From positions 1 through 64,000 of the forward strand of contig NZ_MIHA01000012.1 of assembly GCF_001722335.1 (NCBI RefSeq): 64,000 nt of DNA. The letters are read 5' to 3'. Origin of the DNA: Mycolicibacterium flavescens (GTDB taxonomy: Bacteria > Actinomycetota > Actinomycetes > Mycobacteriales > Mycobacteriaceae). Under the pieces are notes generated by a model that searched no databases, was not told the DNA's origin, and worked only from the letters and a program-made list of their open reading frames with translations. How positions within the stretch are numbered: the stretch's first letter is position 1; the number at the start of each line of letters is the position of its first letter. The position numbers and the translations under genes were made by a program. Positions 1 to 12,118 of this stretch are shown here, in pieces.

Positions 1-63
1 TTGCATGTGTTAAGCACGCCGCCAGCGTTCGTCCTGAGCCAGGATCAAACTCTCCAAACAAAA
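1..63 (-). rRNA. rrs: 16S rRNA, 5' end only (partial)
   Basis: The reverse complement reads the universal 16S 5' end, including GAGTTTGATCCTGGCTCAG and GACGAACGCTGGCGGCGTGC, then AACACATGCAA at the window edge. The gene runs off the left end. The 5' boundary near 63 follows the mycobacterial TTTTGTTTGGAGAG start and may be off by a few bases. It lies downstream of murA in the same direction, the classic rrnA arrangement of mycobacteria. Confidence 0.97.
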
Positions 64-195
64 CCTAAAAGGCAATTCAGAAAAATCTGACCTCAAAACA
101 AGACACCAAAAACTGGCATCAAAAAAAACCACACCCACAAACGGGAAAACAGGGCATGGCAAAAAACAAACAACAAACAAAAACCACCAAACACA

Positions 196-206
196 CTATT
201 GAGTTC
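196..206 (-). promoter_or_regulatory. rrn leader boxC / NusA-binding element
   Basis: On the minus strand this reads GAACTCAATAG, the 11-nt core that mycobacterial NusA is known to bind in the rrn leader antitermination region. It lies inside the longer leader motif TGTTTGAGAACTCAATAGTG. It is between the promoter at 242-271 and the 16S start, as expected for an rRNA antitermination site. Confidence 0.85.
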
Positions 207-241
207 TCAAACAACACGCCCGGTTTTGGGGCAACCCTGCC

Positions 242-271
242 AGTCTATAACGATCTGTCGGGCCACGTCAA
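242..271 (-). promoter_or_regulatory. rrn promoter
   Basis: The minus strand shows a -35 TTGACG (266-271), an 18-bp spacer and a -10 TAGACT (242-247), followed by GGCAGGGTTGCCCC. The TAGACTGGCAGGGTTGCCCC context matches the conserved mycobacterial rRNA promoter (P3/PCL1 type). Transcription would start near 235 and give a leader of about 170 nt before 16S. Further promoters inside the murA 3' end are possible but were not recognised. Confidence 0.8.
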
Positions 272-389
272 GCCCCGTCCTCCAGTCCGATTGGCCTGGG
301 GCCGTGGGCTTATGAGTAAGAGCCTACGCCATACCGGCGCATAACCCAAAGCGGGTCCCCGTCGACGGCATCCGCCCAGATGGGGACCC

Positions 390-1643
390 TCAGACCACCC
401 TCTCGATCTCGGCGCCCAGGCTCTTGAGGTTCTCGACGAACAGGGGATAACCGCGGTCGATGTGGAAGACGTCGTGCACCTCGGTGTCGCCGTCGGCGAC
501 CAGACCCGCGAGCACCAGGCCGGCGCCGGCCCGGATGTCGGACGACCAGACGGGTGCGCTCGACAGCTGCGGGATCCCCCGGACCACCGCGTGATGACCG
601 TCGGTCCTCGCGTCGGCCCCGAGTCGAACCATCTCCTCGACGAACCGGAACCGCGCCTCGAACACGTTCTCGGTGATCATCGACGTGCCGTCGGCGATCG
701 CCGCCAGGGCGATCGCCATCGGCTGCAGATCGGTCGGAAAGCCCGGGAACGGCAGTGTCGCGACATTGACCGCCTTCGGGCGCTCGTACTGGGCGATCCG
801 GAAGCCGTCGTCGCTCTGAGTCACGGTCGCGCCGGCGTCGTGGAGTTTGTGCAGCACCAACTGCAGGTGCTGCGGGTCCACACCGGTGACCGAGATGTCC
901 CCGCGGGTGATCGCCGCGGCAATCCCCCACGTCGCGGCGACTATCCGGTCGCCGATCACCCGGTGCTCGGTGGGATAGAGCCGATCGACCCCGGTGATGG
1001 TCATCGTCGAGGTCCCGGCACCGGTGATCTGCGCACCCATCTGGTTGAGCATCGCGCACAGGTCCACGACGTCCGGCTCCCGTGCGGCGTTGTGGATGGT
1101 CGTCACACCCTCAGCCAGCACGGCGGCCATCAGGATGTTCTCGGTCGCCCCCACGGAAGGAAACTCCAGCTGGATCTCGGCGCCGCGGAGGTGGTCGGCC
1201 TCGGCAACCACGCATCCGTGTTCGATGTTGCAGCGGGCACCGAGCTGCCGAAGCCCAGCTTGATGCATGTCCAGCGGTCGCGAGCCGATCGCGTCGCCGC
1301 CTGGCAACGCCACCTTCGCCCTCTTACACCTGCCGACGAGCGGACCCAGCACACAGACCGACGCGCGGAACTGGCGAACCGCAGCAAAGTCCGCGTCGTA
1401 CTTGGGCTCATCGGGCGAGGTGACCCGCACGATGTCGCCGTCCAGTTCCACGGTGGCTCCGAGTCCGCGCAGCACCTCGGCCATCAGCGGCACATCGAGG
1501 ATGTCCGGGCAGTTGGTGATGGTGCTGGTGCCCTCTGCCAGGAGGGCGGCGGCCATCAACTTCAGAACGCTGTTTTTTGCTCCCCCGACGGCAACTTCGC
1601 CTGATAACCGGTTTCCGCCGGTCACCACGAATCGCTCGCTCAC
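390..1643 (-). CDS. murA: UDP-N-acetylglucosamine 1-carboxyvinyltransferase
   Basis: This is the first committed enzyme of peptidoglycan synthesis; it transfers enolpyruvate from PEP to UDP-GlcNAc in the cytoplasm. The 417-aa product is full length and highly similar to mycobacterial MurA (early GGAKNSVLK, central PSVGATENI). The GTG start at 1643 (V-S-E-R-F) was chosen because homologues begin there; the frame stays open upstream to 1715, but that extension is not family-like. The catalytic loop reads [11 protein letters not shown]: residue 117 is Asp where most bacteria have Cys, the change known to make mycobacterial MurA insensitive to fosfomycin. The gene ends about 120 bp before the rrn promoter and reads into it. 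Confidence 0.97.
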   Translation of the reverse strand: MSERFVVTGGNRLSGEVAVGGAKNSVLKLMAAALLAEGTSTITNCPDILDVPLMAEVLRGLGATVELDGDIVRVTSPDEPKYDADFAAVRQFRASVCVLGPLVGRCKRAKVALPGGDAIGSRPLDMHQAGLRQLGARCNIEHGCVVAEADHLRGAEIQLEFPSVGATENILMAAVLAEGVTTIHNAAREPDVVDLCAMLNQMGAQITGAGTSTMTITGVDRLYPTEHRVIGDRIVAATWGIAAAITRGDISVTGVDPQHLQLVLHKLHDAGATVTQSDDGFRIAQYERPKAVNVATLPFPGFPTDLQPMAIALAAIADGTSMITENVFEARFRFVEEMVRLGADARTDGHHAVVRGIPQLSSAPVWSSDIRAGAGLVLAGLVADGDTEVHDVFHIDRGYPLFVENLKSLGAEIERVV

Positions 1644-1713
1644 GCGGGTAAGTGTAAACAGCGCCGCGAACCATGTCAGTTTCCTCGGCAAGGCGTTCCG
1701 GTACGGTCTGTGC

Positions 1714-2292
1714 ATGGCTGTCCATCTGACCCGGATCTACACGCGTACGGGTGATGACGGGACCACGGGGCTCAGCGATTTCAGCCGGGTGTCCAAGACC
1801 GACGTCCGGCTCGTGGCCTACGCCGATTGCGATGAGACCAATGCCGCCATCGGCGTGGCGATCGCGCTCGGCGCGCCAAGCGAGCAAATCTCCAAAGTTC
1901 TCAAGCAGATCCAGAACGATCTCTTCGATGCAGGCGCTGACCTGTCAACGCCCGTCGTCGAGAACCCTGAGCACCCGCCCCTGCGGATCACCCAGAGCTA
2001 CATTGAGCGGCTAGAGAATTGGTGCGACGAGTTCAATGAGCCGTTGCCCGCGCTCAATTCGTTCGTCCTGCCCGGCGGTACCCCGCTGTCGGCGCTGCTG
2101 CACGTGGCCCGCACCGCGGCCCGTCGCGCCGAGCGGTCGGCCTGGGCCGCGGTTGATACGCACGGCGATTCGATCAGCGTACTGCCGGCCAAGTACCTGA
2201 ACCGACTCTCGGATCTGCTGTTCATCCTGTCGCGGGTGGCCAACCCGGACGGGGACGTCCTCTGGCAGCCTGGCGGTCCGGCAACGGATTAG
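1714..2292 (+). CDS. Cob(I)alamin adenosyltransferase (PduO type)
   Basis: The 192-aa protein carries PduO/MMAB-family signatures: N-terminal [15 protein letters not shown] (ATP-binding glycine-rich segment), then R-A-E-R around residue 135 and a C-terminal NRLSDLLF motif. The family adenosylates cob(I)alamin to make coenzyme B12 for enzymes such as methylmalonyl-CoA mutase. The ATG at 1714 gives the family start ([14 protein letters not shown]). It is divergent from murA with 70 bp between the two starts, so the promoters must be compact. Its last codons overlap the convergent DUF2550 gene by 4 bp. The same neighbour pair (Rv1314c/murA) is found in M. tuberculosis. Confidence 0.93.
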   Translation: MAVHLTRIYTRTGDDGTTGLSDFSRVSKTDVRLVAYADCDETNAAIGVAIALGAPSEQISKVLKQIQNDLFDAGADLSTPVVENPEHPPLRITQSYIERLENWCDEFNEPLPALNSFVLPGGTPLSALLHVARTAARRAERSAWAAVDTHGDSISVLPAKYLNRLSDLLFILSRVANPDGDVLWQPGGPATD

Positions 2293-2735
2293 AAGTTGCG
2301 TCGGCGCGCCCGCGGCGACGGCCTGGACTCCAACCAGGACAGAAACGCGGTCAGCGCACCGCGATCCAGCGCGATCTCGTATCCCTGACGACGGTCGGGT
2401 CCAGTGTCACGGACCTCCAGCACGACGATCTCGTGCGTCATGATGTCGAATTCGTCGCCTCGGGGTGCGCGCCTCGACACGATCTCCAGGCCACGCCGGC
2501 TCAGCCGACGATCCGGCCACCACCGCAGACTCGACAACCGGTAGAAGCCGGCTTCGCCTCCGCGGTAACGCATCACGCCGTGACGCCACCCTTGTCCGCC
2601 GACGGCGGGAACGTCACGCAGAATCGCCGCGGTCCCACCCACCTGCCGCAATTTCCACAGCCGGTAACACAGAGCGACGACGACGAGCAGCAGGACGCAG
2701 ATGAGCGCGACCATGAGGTACATGAGCGCGCTCAT
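2289..2735 (-). CDS. DUF2550 single-pass membrane protein
   Basis: The 148-aa protein has one N-terminal membrane segment (about residues 5-24, LMVALICVLLLVVVALCY), then a basic soluble domain rich in Arg and Trp (RRGLEIVSRR, RRQGYEIALDRGAL). This fits the actinobacterial DUF2550 family, represented by Rv1312 at the same place just after atpC. Its molecular function is unknown. It starts 10 bp after the atpC stop and is probably the last gene of the ATP synthase transcript. Its end overlaps the convergent adenosyltransferase gene by 4 bp. Confidence 0.88.
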   Translation of the reverse strand: MSALMYLMVALICVLLLVVVALCYRLWKLRQVGGTAAILRDVPAVGGQGWRHGVMRYRGGEAGFYRLSSLRWWPDRRLSRRGLEIVSRRAPRGDEFDIMTHEIVVLEVRDTGPDRRQGYEIALDRGALTAFLSWLESRPSPRARRRNF

Positions 2736-2745
2736 CGAGCGTCCG

Positions 2746-3111
2746 CTAGTCGATCTTGCCCAGGGCGCGAAGCCTCGCCCGACCCTTGGCGGCGGTCGCG
2801 GGGTCGTCGGACTCGGCGTCGCGCTCGGCAGCCGCTTCGTTGATCTCCGAATCGAATTCGGCGCTCTCGGCGAGCACGGTCACGAGCTCTTCGGTGACCG
2901 ACAGGAATCCGCCGTCCACCGCGATCCGCAGGTCGTCCTCACCTTCGCGCTCGACACGCACCATGGCGTCGTCGACCAGCTGTGCCACGACCGGAATGTG
3001 GTTCGGCAGGATGCCGATCTCCCCGGCCGTGGTCCGGGTGAACAGGAAGGTGCCCGTGCCCGACCAGATCTTGCGGTCCACCGCGACGATCTCGATGTTC
3101 AGTTCGGCCAT
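2746..3111 (-). CDS. atpC: F1Fo ATP synthase epsilon subunit
   Basis: The 121-aa epsilon subunit belongs to the F1 central stalk. The N-terminal beta-sandwich is recognisable ([36 protein letters not shown]), followed by the short C-terminal helix typical of mycobacteria. Its length equals the M. tuberculosis subunit. It follows atpD by 29 bp and precedes the DUF2550 gene by 10 bp. In mycobacteria this subunit couples rotation and helps suppress ATP hydrolysis. Confidence 0.97.
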   Translation of the reverse strand: MAELNIEIVAVDRKIWSGTGTFLFTRTTAGEIGILPNHIPVVAQLVDDAMVRVEREGEDDLRIAVDGGFLSVTEELVTVLAESAEFDSEINEAAAERDAESDDPATAAKGRARLRALGKID

Positions 3112-3140
3112 TTCACGCTGCCTTCCGGTGCCGCCGAAGG

Positions 3141-4649
<1,509 letters not shown>

Positions 4650-4652
4650 CTA

Positions 4653-5579
4653 TTAACGACTGGCGTCGGCCAGCGCGTTGGCGCCACCGACGATCTCGCT
4701 GATTTCCTGGGTGATCTGGGCCTGCCGCTCCCGGTTGGCCTCGAGGGTGAGCGCCTTGATGAGGTCGTCGGCGTTGTCGGTCGCCGACTTCATCGCGCGC
4801 TGGCGCGCCGCCAGCTCCGAGGCCGCCGCCTCCAGCAGCGCCGCGTACACCCGGGTCGCCAGGTAGCGCGGCAGAAGCGCGTCGAAAAGCGTTGTCGCGT
4901 CGGGTTCGAACGAGTACAGCGTGCGCGGCCCGGTCTCTTCCTCGCCGACGTACTCGACGACCATCGGAGCGATCCGGTTGGCCACCGGTGTCTGCGACAT
5001 CATCGACTTGAACTCGGTCGAGACGATGTGCAGTTCGTCGAGGCCGAGGATGCCGTCGGCACCGGGGTCGTCGCCTTCGTCGTCAGCGCCCGCCATGAAC
5101 GCCTCGACCAGGGTTGACGCGATCTCCTGTGCGTTCTCGTAGGTCGGCTGCTCGGAGAAGCCGTTCCACGAGTCGGTGATCTCCCAGTTGCGGAACCGGT
5201 AGTAGTTCAGCGCCTTCCGCCCCACCGCGTAGACGAAGGGCGTCTTGCCCTCGCTCCGCAGAAGCGCGAACAGCTCCTCGGCGCGCCGGAAGACGTTCGA
5301 GTTGTACCCGCCGGCCAGACCACGGTCCGACGAGATCACCAGCACGCCGGCCCGCTTGGGCTCGTCGCGCTCGACGAGCAGCGGGTGGTCCAGCGCGGCC
5401 TCGGCGGCCAGCGTGGTGAGCATCGACGTGATGTCGAACGCGTACGGGCGCGCCGCGTCGAGCCGGGCCTGCGCCCGGCCGATGCGCGAGGTCGCGATCA
5501 GCTCCTGGGCCTTGGTGATCTTCTTGATCGACCCGGCGGAGCGGATCCGACCGCGTAACTCTCGGAGTGTGGCCGCCAT
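4653..5579 (-). CDS. atpG: F1Fo ATP synthase gamma subunit
   Basis: The 308-aa central rotor shaft starts [14 protein letters not shown] and ends with the helical [16 protein letters not shown] signature. It keeps the actinobacterial insertion around residues 165-180 (acidic Gly/Asp-rich [14 protein letters not shown]), a loop absent from most bacteria. In mycobacteria this loop is described as influencing coupling and ATPase latency. It begins 6 bp after the atpA stop and ends 15 bp before atpD, so translation is probably coupled. Confidence 0.97.
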   Translation of the reverse strand: MAATLRELRGRIRSAGSIKKITKAQELIATSRIGRAQARLDAARPYAFDITSMLTTLAAEAALDHPLLVERDEPKRAGVLVISSDRGLAGGYNSNVFRRAEELFALLRSEGKTPFVYAVGRKALNYYRFRNWEITDSWNGFSEQPTYENAQEIASTLVEAFMAGADDEGDDPGADGILGLDELHIVSTEFKSMMSQTPVANRIAPMVVEYVGEEETGPRTLYSFEPDATTLFDALLPRYLATRVYAALLEAAASELAARQRAMKSATDNADDLIKALTLEANRERQAQITQEISEIVGGANALADASR

Positions 5580-5585
5580 TGCTAC

Positions 5586-7232
5586 CTACTTCTTCTTCGG
5601 AGCGGGCTTGCGAACCTTGACCGTTTCCTTCTCGAGGTCCTCTTCGTCCAACGCTTCTACGTGCTCTTCGGGGACAACCGAGCTGCCGTCGGAGGCGGAG
5701 AAGCCCTTCTTGAAGTTGTTGACCGCGTCGGTCAGCTTCTCGGCGAGTTCGTCACCGAGCTTCTGCGACTCGCGGATCGAGTTGAGGATGCCGTCGTCGG
5801 CGCCCCGCAGGTGGTCGAGGAACTCGCTCTCGAAGCGCTGCACGTCCTCCACCGGCACCGAGTCCAGGTGGCCCTGCGTGCCGAGGAAGATCGAGACGAC
5901 CTGCTCCTCGACGGCCAGCGGCTGGTACTGCGGCTGCTTGAGCAGCTCCACCAGCCGCGCGCCGCGCTCCAGCTGAGCCTTCGAGGTGGCGTCCAGGTCC
6001 GAGGCGAACGCCGCGAACGACTCCAGCTCGCGGTACTGCGAAAGATCCAGTCGCAGTGAGCCGGCCACTTCCTTCATCGCCTTGATCTGCGCGGCGCCGC
6101 CCACGCGGGACACCGACACACCGACGTTGATGGCCGGTCGCACACCCTGGTTGAACAGATCGGACTCCAGGAAGCACTGCCCGTCGGTGATCGAGATGAC
6201 GTTGGTGGGGATGTAGGCCGAGATGTCGTTGGCCTTGGTCTCGATGATCGGCAGGCCGGTCAGCGAGCCGCCACCGAGTTCGTCGGAGAGCTTCGCGCAA
6301 CGCTCCAGCAGCCGCGAGTGCAGGTAGAACACGTCGCCCGGGAAGGCTTCGCGGCCCGGCGGGCGGCGCAGCAGCAGCGAGATCGCGCGGTAGGCGTCGG
6401 CCTGCTTGGACAGGTCGTCGAACACGATCAGGACGTGCTTGCCGTTGTACATCCAGTGCTGGGCGATCGACGAACCCGTGTAAGGGGCAAGCCATTTGAA
6501 GCCGGCCGAATCCGACGCGGGGGCTGCGACGATCGTGGTGTACTCCATCGCGCCGCCCTCTTCGAGCGCACGCGCGACCGCGGCGATGGTGGTGCCCTTC
6601 TGACCGATCGCGACGTAGACGCAGCGAACCTGCTGCTTCTCGTCGCCGGTCTCCCAGTTCTTGCGCTGGTTGAGGATCGTGTCGACGCACACCGCGGTCT
6701 TGCCGGTCTTGCGGTCGCCGATGATGAGCTGACGCTGACCGCGACCGATCGGCGTCATGGCGTCGATGGCCTTGATGCCGGTCTGCAGGGGCTCACCGAC
6801 ACCCTGGCGCTGCACCACCGAAGGCGCCTGGATCTCCAGGGCACGGCGGGTTTCGGCCTCGATGTCGCCCTTACCGTCGATGGGCTGGCCGAGCGGGTTG
6901 ACGACCCGGCCGAGGAACGCGTCGCCGACCGGCACCGACAGCACCTCGCCGGTCCGCTTGACCTGCTGGCCCTCTTCGATCTTCTCGAAGTCGCCGAGGA
7001 TCACGGCGCCGACGCTGTGCTCGTCGAGGTTCAGCGCGACGCCGAGCACACCACCGGGGAACTCGAGCAGTTCCTGCGTCATCACCGAGGGCAGACCCTC
7101 GACGTGGGCGATGCCGTCGCCGGCGTCGATGACCGTGCCGATTTCCTCGCGCGCGGTGTCGGCGGTGAAACCGGAGACGTACTCCTCGATCGCACCCTGG
7201 ATGTCGTCAGCGGAGATGGTCAACTCTGCCAT
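5586..7232 (-). CDS. atpA: F1Fo ATP synthase alpha subunit
   Basis: The 548-aa alpha subunit has the P-loop GDRKTGKT near residue 173, and [14 protein letters not shown] near residue 375. It carries the mycobacterial C-terminal extension of roughly 35 residues, rich in Glu and Lys and ending APKKK. In mycobacteria this extension acts as a brake on ATP hydrolysis. It lies between atpFH (49 bp upstream) and atpG (6 bp downstream). ATG start at 7232. Confidence 0.98.
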   Translation of the reverse strand: MAELTISADDIQGAIEEYVSGFTADTAREEIGTVIDAGDGIAHVEGLPSVMTQELLEFPGGVLGVALNLDEHSVGAVILGDFEKIEEGQQVKRTGEVLSVPVGDAFLGRVVNPLGQPIDGKGDIEAETRRALEIQAPSVVQRQGVGEPLQTGIKAIDAMTPIGRGQRQLIIGDRKTGKTAVCVDTILNQRKNWETGDEKQQVRCVYVAIGQKGTTIAAVARALEEGGAMEYTTIVAAPASDSAGFKWLAPYTGSSIAQHWMYNGKHVLIVFDDLSKQADAYRAISLLLRRPPGREAFPGDVFYLHSRLLERCAKLSDELGGGSLTGLPIIETKANDISAYIPTNVISITDGQCFLESDLFNQGVRPAINVGVSVSRVGGAAQIKAMKEVAGSLRLDLSQYRELESFAAFASDLDATSKAQLERGARLVELLKQPQYQPLAVEEQVVSIFLGTQGHLDSVPVEDVQRFESEFLDHLRGADDGILNSIRESQKLGDELAEKLTDAVNNFKKGFSASDGSSVVPEEHVEALDEEDLEKETVKVRKPAPKKK

Positions 7233-7281
7233 GGCTTTTCGTCTTCCTGCTTCTACGGTGTGGGTCTTTGGTGTGGGTGGG

Positions 7282-8619
7282 TCAGTCCGGCAGTTTGGTC
7301 TCGGCGGCGGCGAGCTTGGATGACAGCGTGCCGTCGATCACCTCGTCGCCGACGGCGATGTTCAGCCCGCCGAGCAGTTGGGGGTTGATGTGCAGCTGCA
7401 CCGACACCGGGTGGGCGTAGATGCGGCTCAGCACCTCGGTGAGCCGGGTGCGTTGCGCGTCGCTGAGTTCGGCGGCGGCGCTGACATGCGCGACCACTTC
7501 ACCGCGACGGGCCACGGCCAGCTCCGCGAGATCGAGGACCGCCTCGTCGGCACGTTCCCCGCGCAGCAGCTCGATGGTCTGCGAAAGCAGTTGCGCGGCC
7601 AGCTTGTTGGCGCCGGTACCGCTGCCGAGCACGTTCTTCAGCAGCGCCAGCCGCCCCTCGGCCGGCGCCGTGTAGTCACCGAGCAGGGTGGCCAGGCGCG
7701 GCTCGGAGTCCAGGACCCGGCCGAACCGGAACAGCTGCTCCTCGACATCGGCGGCGGCGTCCTCGCGCTCCGCGCGCACCAGCAGTGCGAGACGCGCCAC
7801 GTGCTCGACGGCGTCCACCAGGTTGTCGTTGGTCGACCACCGGCCCGACACTGCGGCCTTGAGCACCTCGAGCGCCGGATCGCCGACCTTGTCGCCGATC
7901 AGCCGTTCGAGCAGCCTGACCTTCGGCTGTGCATTGTCCGAGGGGTCGGCGAGGTGGCGGGTCAGGATGTGTTCGCGCGACAGCAGTTTGACCACCGAGG
8001 CCAGCTCGTCGGCCAGCTTGGAGAGGTCGTCGGGCTGTAGCCCGGACGTGACGTCGTCGAACTTCTCGACCAGCGCACCCAACGATTCCCGGCTTGCCGA
8101 GCGCAGGCGCGAGGTGGCCCTGTCCTCTACGACGGCCTCCGACGGCGCCATCGCGTCGAGTTCGTCGAGGAACCGGTCCACTGTCGCGGACTGTTCGCCG
8201 GGATCCGAGACGAACTCGCGCACGAGTTCGCCTGCCCGCGTGATCGATTCGCGGCCCAGATCCGCCCGCAGCTGACGGATCAGCTGGGCGCGCTGCAGTT
8301 GGACCTGCTGTTCGCCCTGCACCTTGATCCGCTCGACTTCGGCATCGGCCTGGTCACGCAGCTGCTGGAGGATGCGCTTGGCGTCGGCCGCGGCCTCCTC
8401 GGTCAGCCGCCCGGCCTCGGACTTGGCCCGCTCCACGGCCTTTTCGTGTGCCTTCGTGGCCTCTTCGAGCCGCTTCTTGGCCTCGGCACTTTCGTCGAGC
8501 TGGTTGCGGACGTTCTCCTGCTGGCTGGCCATCGCCTTGCGCACCGGCGGGACGACGAAGCGCACCAACAGGAACACGATGACAACGAACCCGAGGAGCT
8601 GACCGATGAATGTCGACAC
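7282..8619 (-). CDS. atpFH: Fused ATP synthase b'-delta subunit
   Basis: The 445-aa fusion found in mycobacteria joins a b-type stator to delta. Residues 1 to about 165 form a b-type stalk: a membrane helix ([20 protein letters not shown]), then a long charged coiled coil ([20 protein letters not shown]). The remainder is an F1 delta (OSCP) domain ending with [21 protein letters not shown]. It starts with GTG at 8619, 6 bp after the atpF stop. The fusion is a lineage feature, not a sequencing artefact: the frame is continuous and M. tuberculosis has the same architecture (Rv1307). Confidence 0.97.
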   Translation of the reverse strand: MSTFIGQLLGFVVIVFLLVRFVVPPVRKAMASQQENVRNQLDESAEAKKRLEEATKAHEKAVERAKSEAGRLTEEAAADAKRILQQLRDQADAEVERIKVQGEQQVQLQRAQLIRQLRADLGRESITRAGELVREFVSDPGEQSATVDRFLDELDAMAPSEAVVEDRATSRLRSASRESLGALVEKFDDVTSGLQPDDLSKLADELASVVKLLSREHILTRHLADPSDNAQPKVRLLERLIGDKVGDPALEVLKAAVSGRWSTNDNLVDAVEHVARLALLVRAEREDAAADVEEQLFRFGRVLDSEPRLATLLGDYTAPAEGRLALLKNVLGSGTGANKLAAQLLSQTIELLRGERADEAVLDLAELAVARRGEVVAHVSAAAELSDAQRTRLTEVLSRIYAHPVSVQLHINPQLLGGLNIAVGDEVIDGTLSSKLAAAETKLPD

Positions 8620-8625
8620 TTTGAG

Positions 8626-9152
8626 TTACCGCTCCTGCCCTGATGTGACCGGCACGGTACGAGTGGTCACCTCGACACCGAGCACCCTGCTGGCCAGCGT
8701 CCGCGACAGCGAGTCGACCGATGACCGCAGATCGCCGGAGATCGCGTCCGACTGCTGTTTGAGTTGCTCCTCGGCCCGCGCCATGGTGGCCGCCGCTTCC
8801 TCGGAGGCACGACCACGCATGTCGTCGACGATCTTTCGGCCTTCGGTCCGCGCTTCGTCACGGACGCGGGAAGCCTCGCCGCGCGCCTTGGCCATCTCGG
8901 ATTCGTAGTCCGCCTCGGCGGCCGAGAACTGATCTGCGGCCTTACGGCTGTCCTCGGTCGTCTGCTTGACCATGGCCTCGCGCTCGTGCAGCACCTTGGA
9001 GATGGGCGGAACAACCCATTTCGCGATCACGCCGAGCACGATCAGGAAGATGATCAGCACGAAGATGAAGGTGCCGTTGGGGATGAGGAAGTTGCTCTGG
9101 CCCCCTTCCTCAGCCGCCAACAGAACGATGTCCGAGTCAGCCATGACGGGCA

Positions 9153-9153
<1 letters not shown>
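8626..9153 (-). CDS. atpF: F1Fo ATP synthase b subunit
   Basis: The 175-aa peripheral stalk b subunit has an N-terminal membrane helix ([21 protein letters not shown], about residues 28-48), then a long Glu/Arg/Ala coiled coil. Its ATG at 9153 overlaps the atpE stop by one base (TAATG). An alternative ATG three codons later (9144) is equally family-like. It pairs with the b-delta fusion encoded 6 bp downstream to form the single stator. Confidence 0.96.
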
Positions 9154-9464
<311 letters not shown>

Positions 9465-10220
9465 TCAATGGTGTTCGTCTTCGAGCTCCATCGACTGGCC
9501 GAAGTACAGGATGGTCAGCAGCGCGAAGATGAAGGCCTGGATCGCGCCGATGAACAACTCGAAGGACTTCCACAGCGCGTTGGGCGCCCACATGATGTAG
9601 GCCGGGAACAGCGCGATGATCGTGACCATGATGCCGCCGGCGAACACGTTGCCGAAAAGTCGGAGTGAGAGCGAGACGGGCTTGGCGATCTCCTCGACGA
9701 GGTTGATCGGGGCCAGGAAGGCCACGTGTCCCTTCAGCAGTCGGACCGGGTGGCCCAGCGGACCGCGGCGCCAGAACCCGGCGGCGTGGTAGCAGACGAA
9801 GACGAACAGGCCGAGCGCCACAACGAAGTTGATGTCGGAGGCCGCCGGTTTGAGCACCTCGTGGATACCGGTCTCGTCCCGGTACTGCCACGGGAAGACC
9901 GAGAGCCAGTTCGCGACCAGGATGTAGACGAACAACGTGACGGCCAGCGGCAGCACGAACGGAGCGATGCGCATGCCGATCGCCGACTCGATCTGGTTGC
10001 GGACCTGGACCGTGATCGCTTCCCAGAACAGCTGCACTCCGCTCGGGACGCCACTCGAGGTGACTTTTGCCCGCAGGTAGAACGCCAGCGCGAGCACGAT
10101 CACCGCGGCGATCGAGGCCGACAGCAACGTGTCGGTGTTAACGGTCAACCCGAACCAATCCGCCTCGGTGTGCGTGCCGACATGAATACCGGAGTCGGCG
10201 GCAAGGATCGTTTCGGTCAT
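9465..10220 (-). CDS. atpB: F1Fo ATP synthase a subunit
   Basis: The 251-aa integral membrane stator subunit forms the proton half-channels against the c ring. The hallmark fourth-helix motif [13 protein letters not shown] holds the essential Arg. The last helix reads [22 protein letters not shown]. Five or more membrane spans are visible. Its ATG overlaps the stop of the upstream atpI-like gene by 4 bp (ATGA). Confidence 0.97.
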   Translation of the reverse strand: MTETILAADSGIHVGTHTEADWFGLTVNTDTLLSASIAAVIVLALAFYLRAKVTSSGVPSGVQLFWEAITVQVRNQIESAIGMRIAPFVLPLAVTLFVYILVANWLSVFPWQYRDETGIHEVLKPAASDINFVVALGLFVFVCYHAAGFWRRGPLGHPVRLLKGHVAFLAPINLVEEIAKPVSLSLRLFGNVFAGGIMVTIIALFPAYIMWAPNALWKSFELFIGAIQAFIFALLTILYFGQSMELEDEHH

Positions 10221-10663
10221 GGTTGGGCGGTCTCCCCTTCGGATTCGTCAACGGCACCAGCTCGCAGTTTCCTGGCAACGGGCAACGCGGTCGTGAAGAC
10301 CAGCAGCATCTGGAACAGGGCCATGCCGAAGACCACACCGAGGCCTTCGGGCCTGAACACGAACGCGATCACCAGACCGATCACGGTCAGGATCATCAGT
10401 CGCACGGCGGAGTTCACCGCCATCTTGCTCTTGAGCGGATGGGCGTGGGCGGTGATCTTGAGCGCGGACCGGCGCACCATCACCGCGTTGATCAACCCGA
10501 GTCCGAGGCCGACCCCGAAGAACAGGCCGACCGTCAGGTGTCCGAGCAGAGCGGTGCCCAGGGTCGCCAGACCGGTGAGCGCTACGCAGATTGCCAGCAG
10601 GCGCACCGGACGGAAGGCGACCGACGGCAACACCAGTGGCGCGTCTTGCGCTGGCGTCGTCAC
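10217..10663 (-). CDS. AtpI-like membrane protein at head of ATP synthase operon
   Basis: The 148-aa product has four predicted membrane helices (residues about 15-37, 40-60, 85-105, 110-132) and short charged tails. It occupies the position of Rv1303, annotated as an AtpI/ATP synthase I-like protein; the family is thought to help c-ring assembly or Mg2+ handling, which the sequence cannot prove here. GTG start at 10663; its stop overlaps atpB by 4 bp. As the first gene of the cluster it probably carries the operon promoter upstream. Confidence 0.88.
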   Translation of the reverse strand: MTTPAQDAPLVLPSVAFRPVRLLAICVALTGLATLGTALLGHLTVGLFFGVGLGLGLINAVMVRRSALKITAHAHPLKSKMAVNSAVRLMILTVIGLVIAFVFRPEGLGVVFGMALFQMLLVFTTALPVARKLRAGAVDESEGETAQP

Positions 10664-10899
10664 TACTTCACCTCAATCCGCGGTCACGGTAGTTGCCCGA
10701 GTGGTTTGCGTGCGTGCGCCCAAAAGCGTATCGGAGGGCGTTTGGCTCGCTGGAATCACCCACGGGGCAGCTCCCTTTGTCGGTCGTAGTTCCGTGCCGA
10801 TCGGTTGTTCACCGAGGGCCCGGGGGCCGGCAACCCGCGAGGTTTTTTCGGGTTCTGTCTGAACCTTAACACATGGTGGGAGGCACAAAAGAGGGTCTA
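10664..10899 (-). promoter_or_regulatory. Intergenic region upstream of the ATP synthase operon
   Basis: No gene fits these 236 bp. On the minus strand TACGCT (10725-10730) matches a mycobacterial -10 (TANNNT), about 60 bp before the GTG of the atpI-like gene, but no good -35 accompanies it. Nearer wecA, AACCCG and CGGGTT can pair around an 11-nt loop containing a run of six T (about 10830-10853). This could end or attenuate transcripts leaving wecA. Both readings are tentative. Confidence 0.35.
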
Positions 10900-12108
10900 C
10901 TACTTTTCGTCGTACATTTCCTCGAACTGCCCGTTTCTGCGGCGCAGCAACGGAATCAAGGTCACGATGACGGCGACCACAATCGCCGCCAACATGACCG
11001 CCCCGCTGTAGCGGGGGTCGAAGAAGATCGTGCTGGCCGCACCGAAGCAGACGATGCTCACCCACAGGTAGATCAGCAGCACCACCCGCCGGTGGGAGTG
11101 CCCGATCTGCAGCAGCCGGTGGTGCAGGTGCATCTTGTCGGGCGTCGTGAAATGCACGCCCGCGCGGGTGCGCCGGATGATCGCCAGCAGGGTGTCGAGG
11201 GCGGGCACGAACATCACCGCGATCACGAGCAGGAACGGCGACAGGAGCGCGAACACGTCACGCACGCCGTACGCGGTTTGCGAGATCGGGCCGGCCGCGG
11301 TCGTCGAAGCCGCCGCCAGCATCAGCCCGATCAGCATCGAGCCCGAGTCGCCCATGAAGATCTTGGCGGGGTGGAAGTTGTGCGGCAGGAAGCCCAGACA
11401 GACGCCGGCCAGCACCACCGAGATCACCGCGGGCGGGTAGAACAGCACGTCGCCACCGTGGTCGCGCAGCAACCCGACCGAGAAGATGCAGATCGCCGAC
11501 GCGGTGATCAGCCCGAGTCCGGCGGCCAGCCCGTCGAGGCCGTCGATGAAGTTCATCGCGTTGACGATCGACACGGTCAGCGCAAGTGTCAGCAGGATCG
11601 ACGACACCTGGTCGAGCACGATGGTGCCGACGCCGCCGATCGGGATGTAGAGCACGCTCCACGCCACCCCCATGGTGACGAGCACGCTGGCCGCGGTGAT
11701 CTGCCCGGCGAACTTGGTCAGCGAGTCCAGCCCCCAACGGTCGTCGATCAGCCCGACGACCATGATCAGGCCGCCGGCGACGACCACGGCGGGCATGCCG
11801 CTCGAATAGACGAAGCCCCGGGTCAGCGCCGGCAGCTGAGAAGCCAGCAGCACCCCGACCGCCACACCGATGTACATCGCCAGCCCGCCCATGCGCGGGA
11901 TCGGCGCGGAGTGCACGTCGCGGTCGCGCGGGATCGCCACCGCACCGACCCGGCGGGCCAGCACCCGGACCCAGCCGGTGGCGAAGTAGGTGACGATCGC
12001 CGAGGCAAGACCGACGAGCGCCAGCTCGCGGATGGGCACGCCTGCGCCGCGTTCGTTGAGCGCAAGCAGGGTGTCGGCCGCGGAGACCACCGGTGCACCG
12101 TACTGCAC
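10900..12108 (-). CDS. wecA: Decaprenyl-phosphate GlcNAc-1-phosphate transferase
   Basis: The 402-aa polytopic enzyme of the MraY/WecA family has about eleven membrane helices. It carries the catalytic motifs LIDDRWGLD, NAMNFIDGLDGLAAG, FMGDSGSM and the cytoplasmic HLHHRL loop. In mycobacteria it moves GlcNAc-1-P from UDP-GlcNAc to decaprenyl phosphate, starting the galactan linker of arabinogalactan (Rv1302 equivalent). The GTG at 12108 (V-Q-Y-G) matches the homologue start; a TTG at 12117 in frame is an alternative. It follows the sua5-type gene by 10 bp, in the prfA-prmC-sua5-wecA run. Confidence 0.94.
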   Translation of the reverse strand: MQYGAPVVSAADTLLALNERGAGVPIRELALVGLASAIVTYFATGWVRVLARRVGAVAIPRDRDVHSAPIPRMGGLAMYIGVAVGVLLASQLPALTRGFVYSSGMPAVVVAGGLIMVVGLIDDRWGLDSLTKFAGQITAASVLVTMGVAWSVLYIPIGGVGTIVLDQVSSILLTLALTVSIVNAMNFIDGLDGLAAGLGLITASAICIFSVGLLRDHGGDVLFYPPAVISVVLAGVCLGFLPHNFHPAKIFMGDSGSMLIGLMLAAASTTAAGPISQTAYGVRDVFALLSPFLLVIAVMFVPALDTLLAIIRRTRAGVHFTTPDKMHLHHRLLQIGHSHRRVVLLIYLWVSIVCFGAASTIFFDPRYSGAVMLAAIVVAVIVTLIPLLRRRNGQFEEMYDEK

Positions 12109-12118
12109 GACGCTCAAG

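Noticed and set aside
7282..8619. Frameshift or assembly fusion joining a b subunit to delta
   Set aside because: The frame is continuous and the same fusion is a normal feature of mycobacterial ATP synthase.
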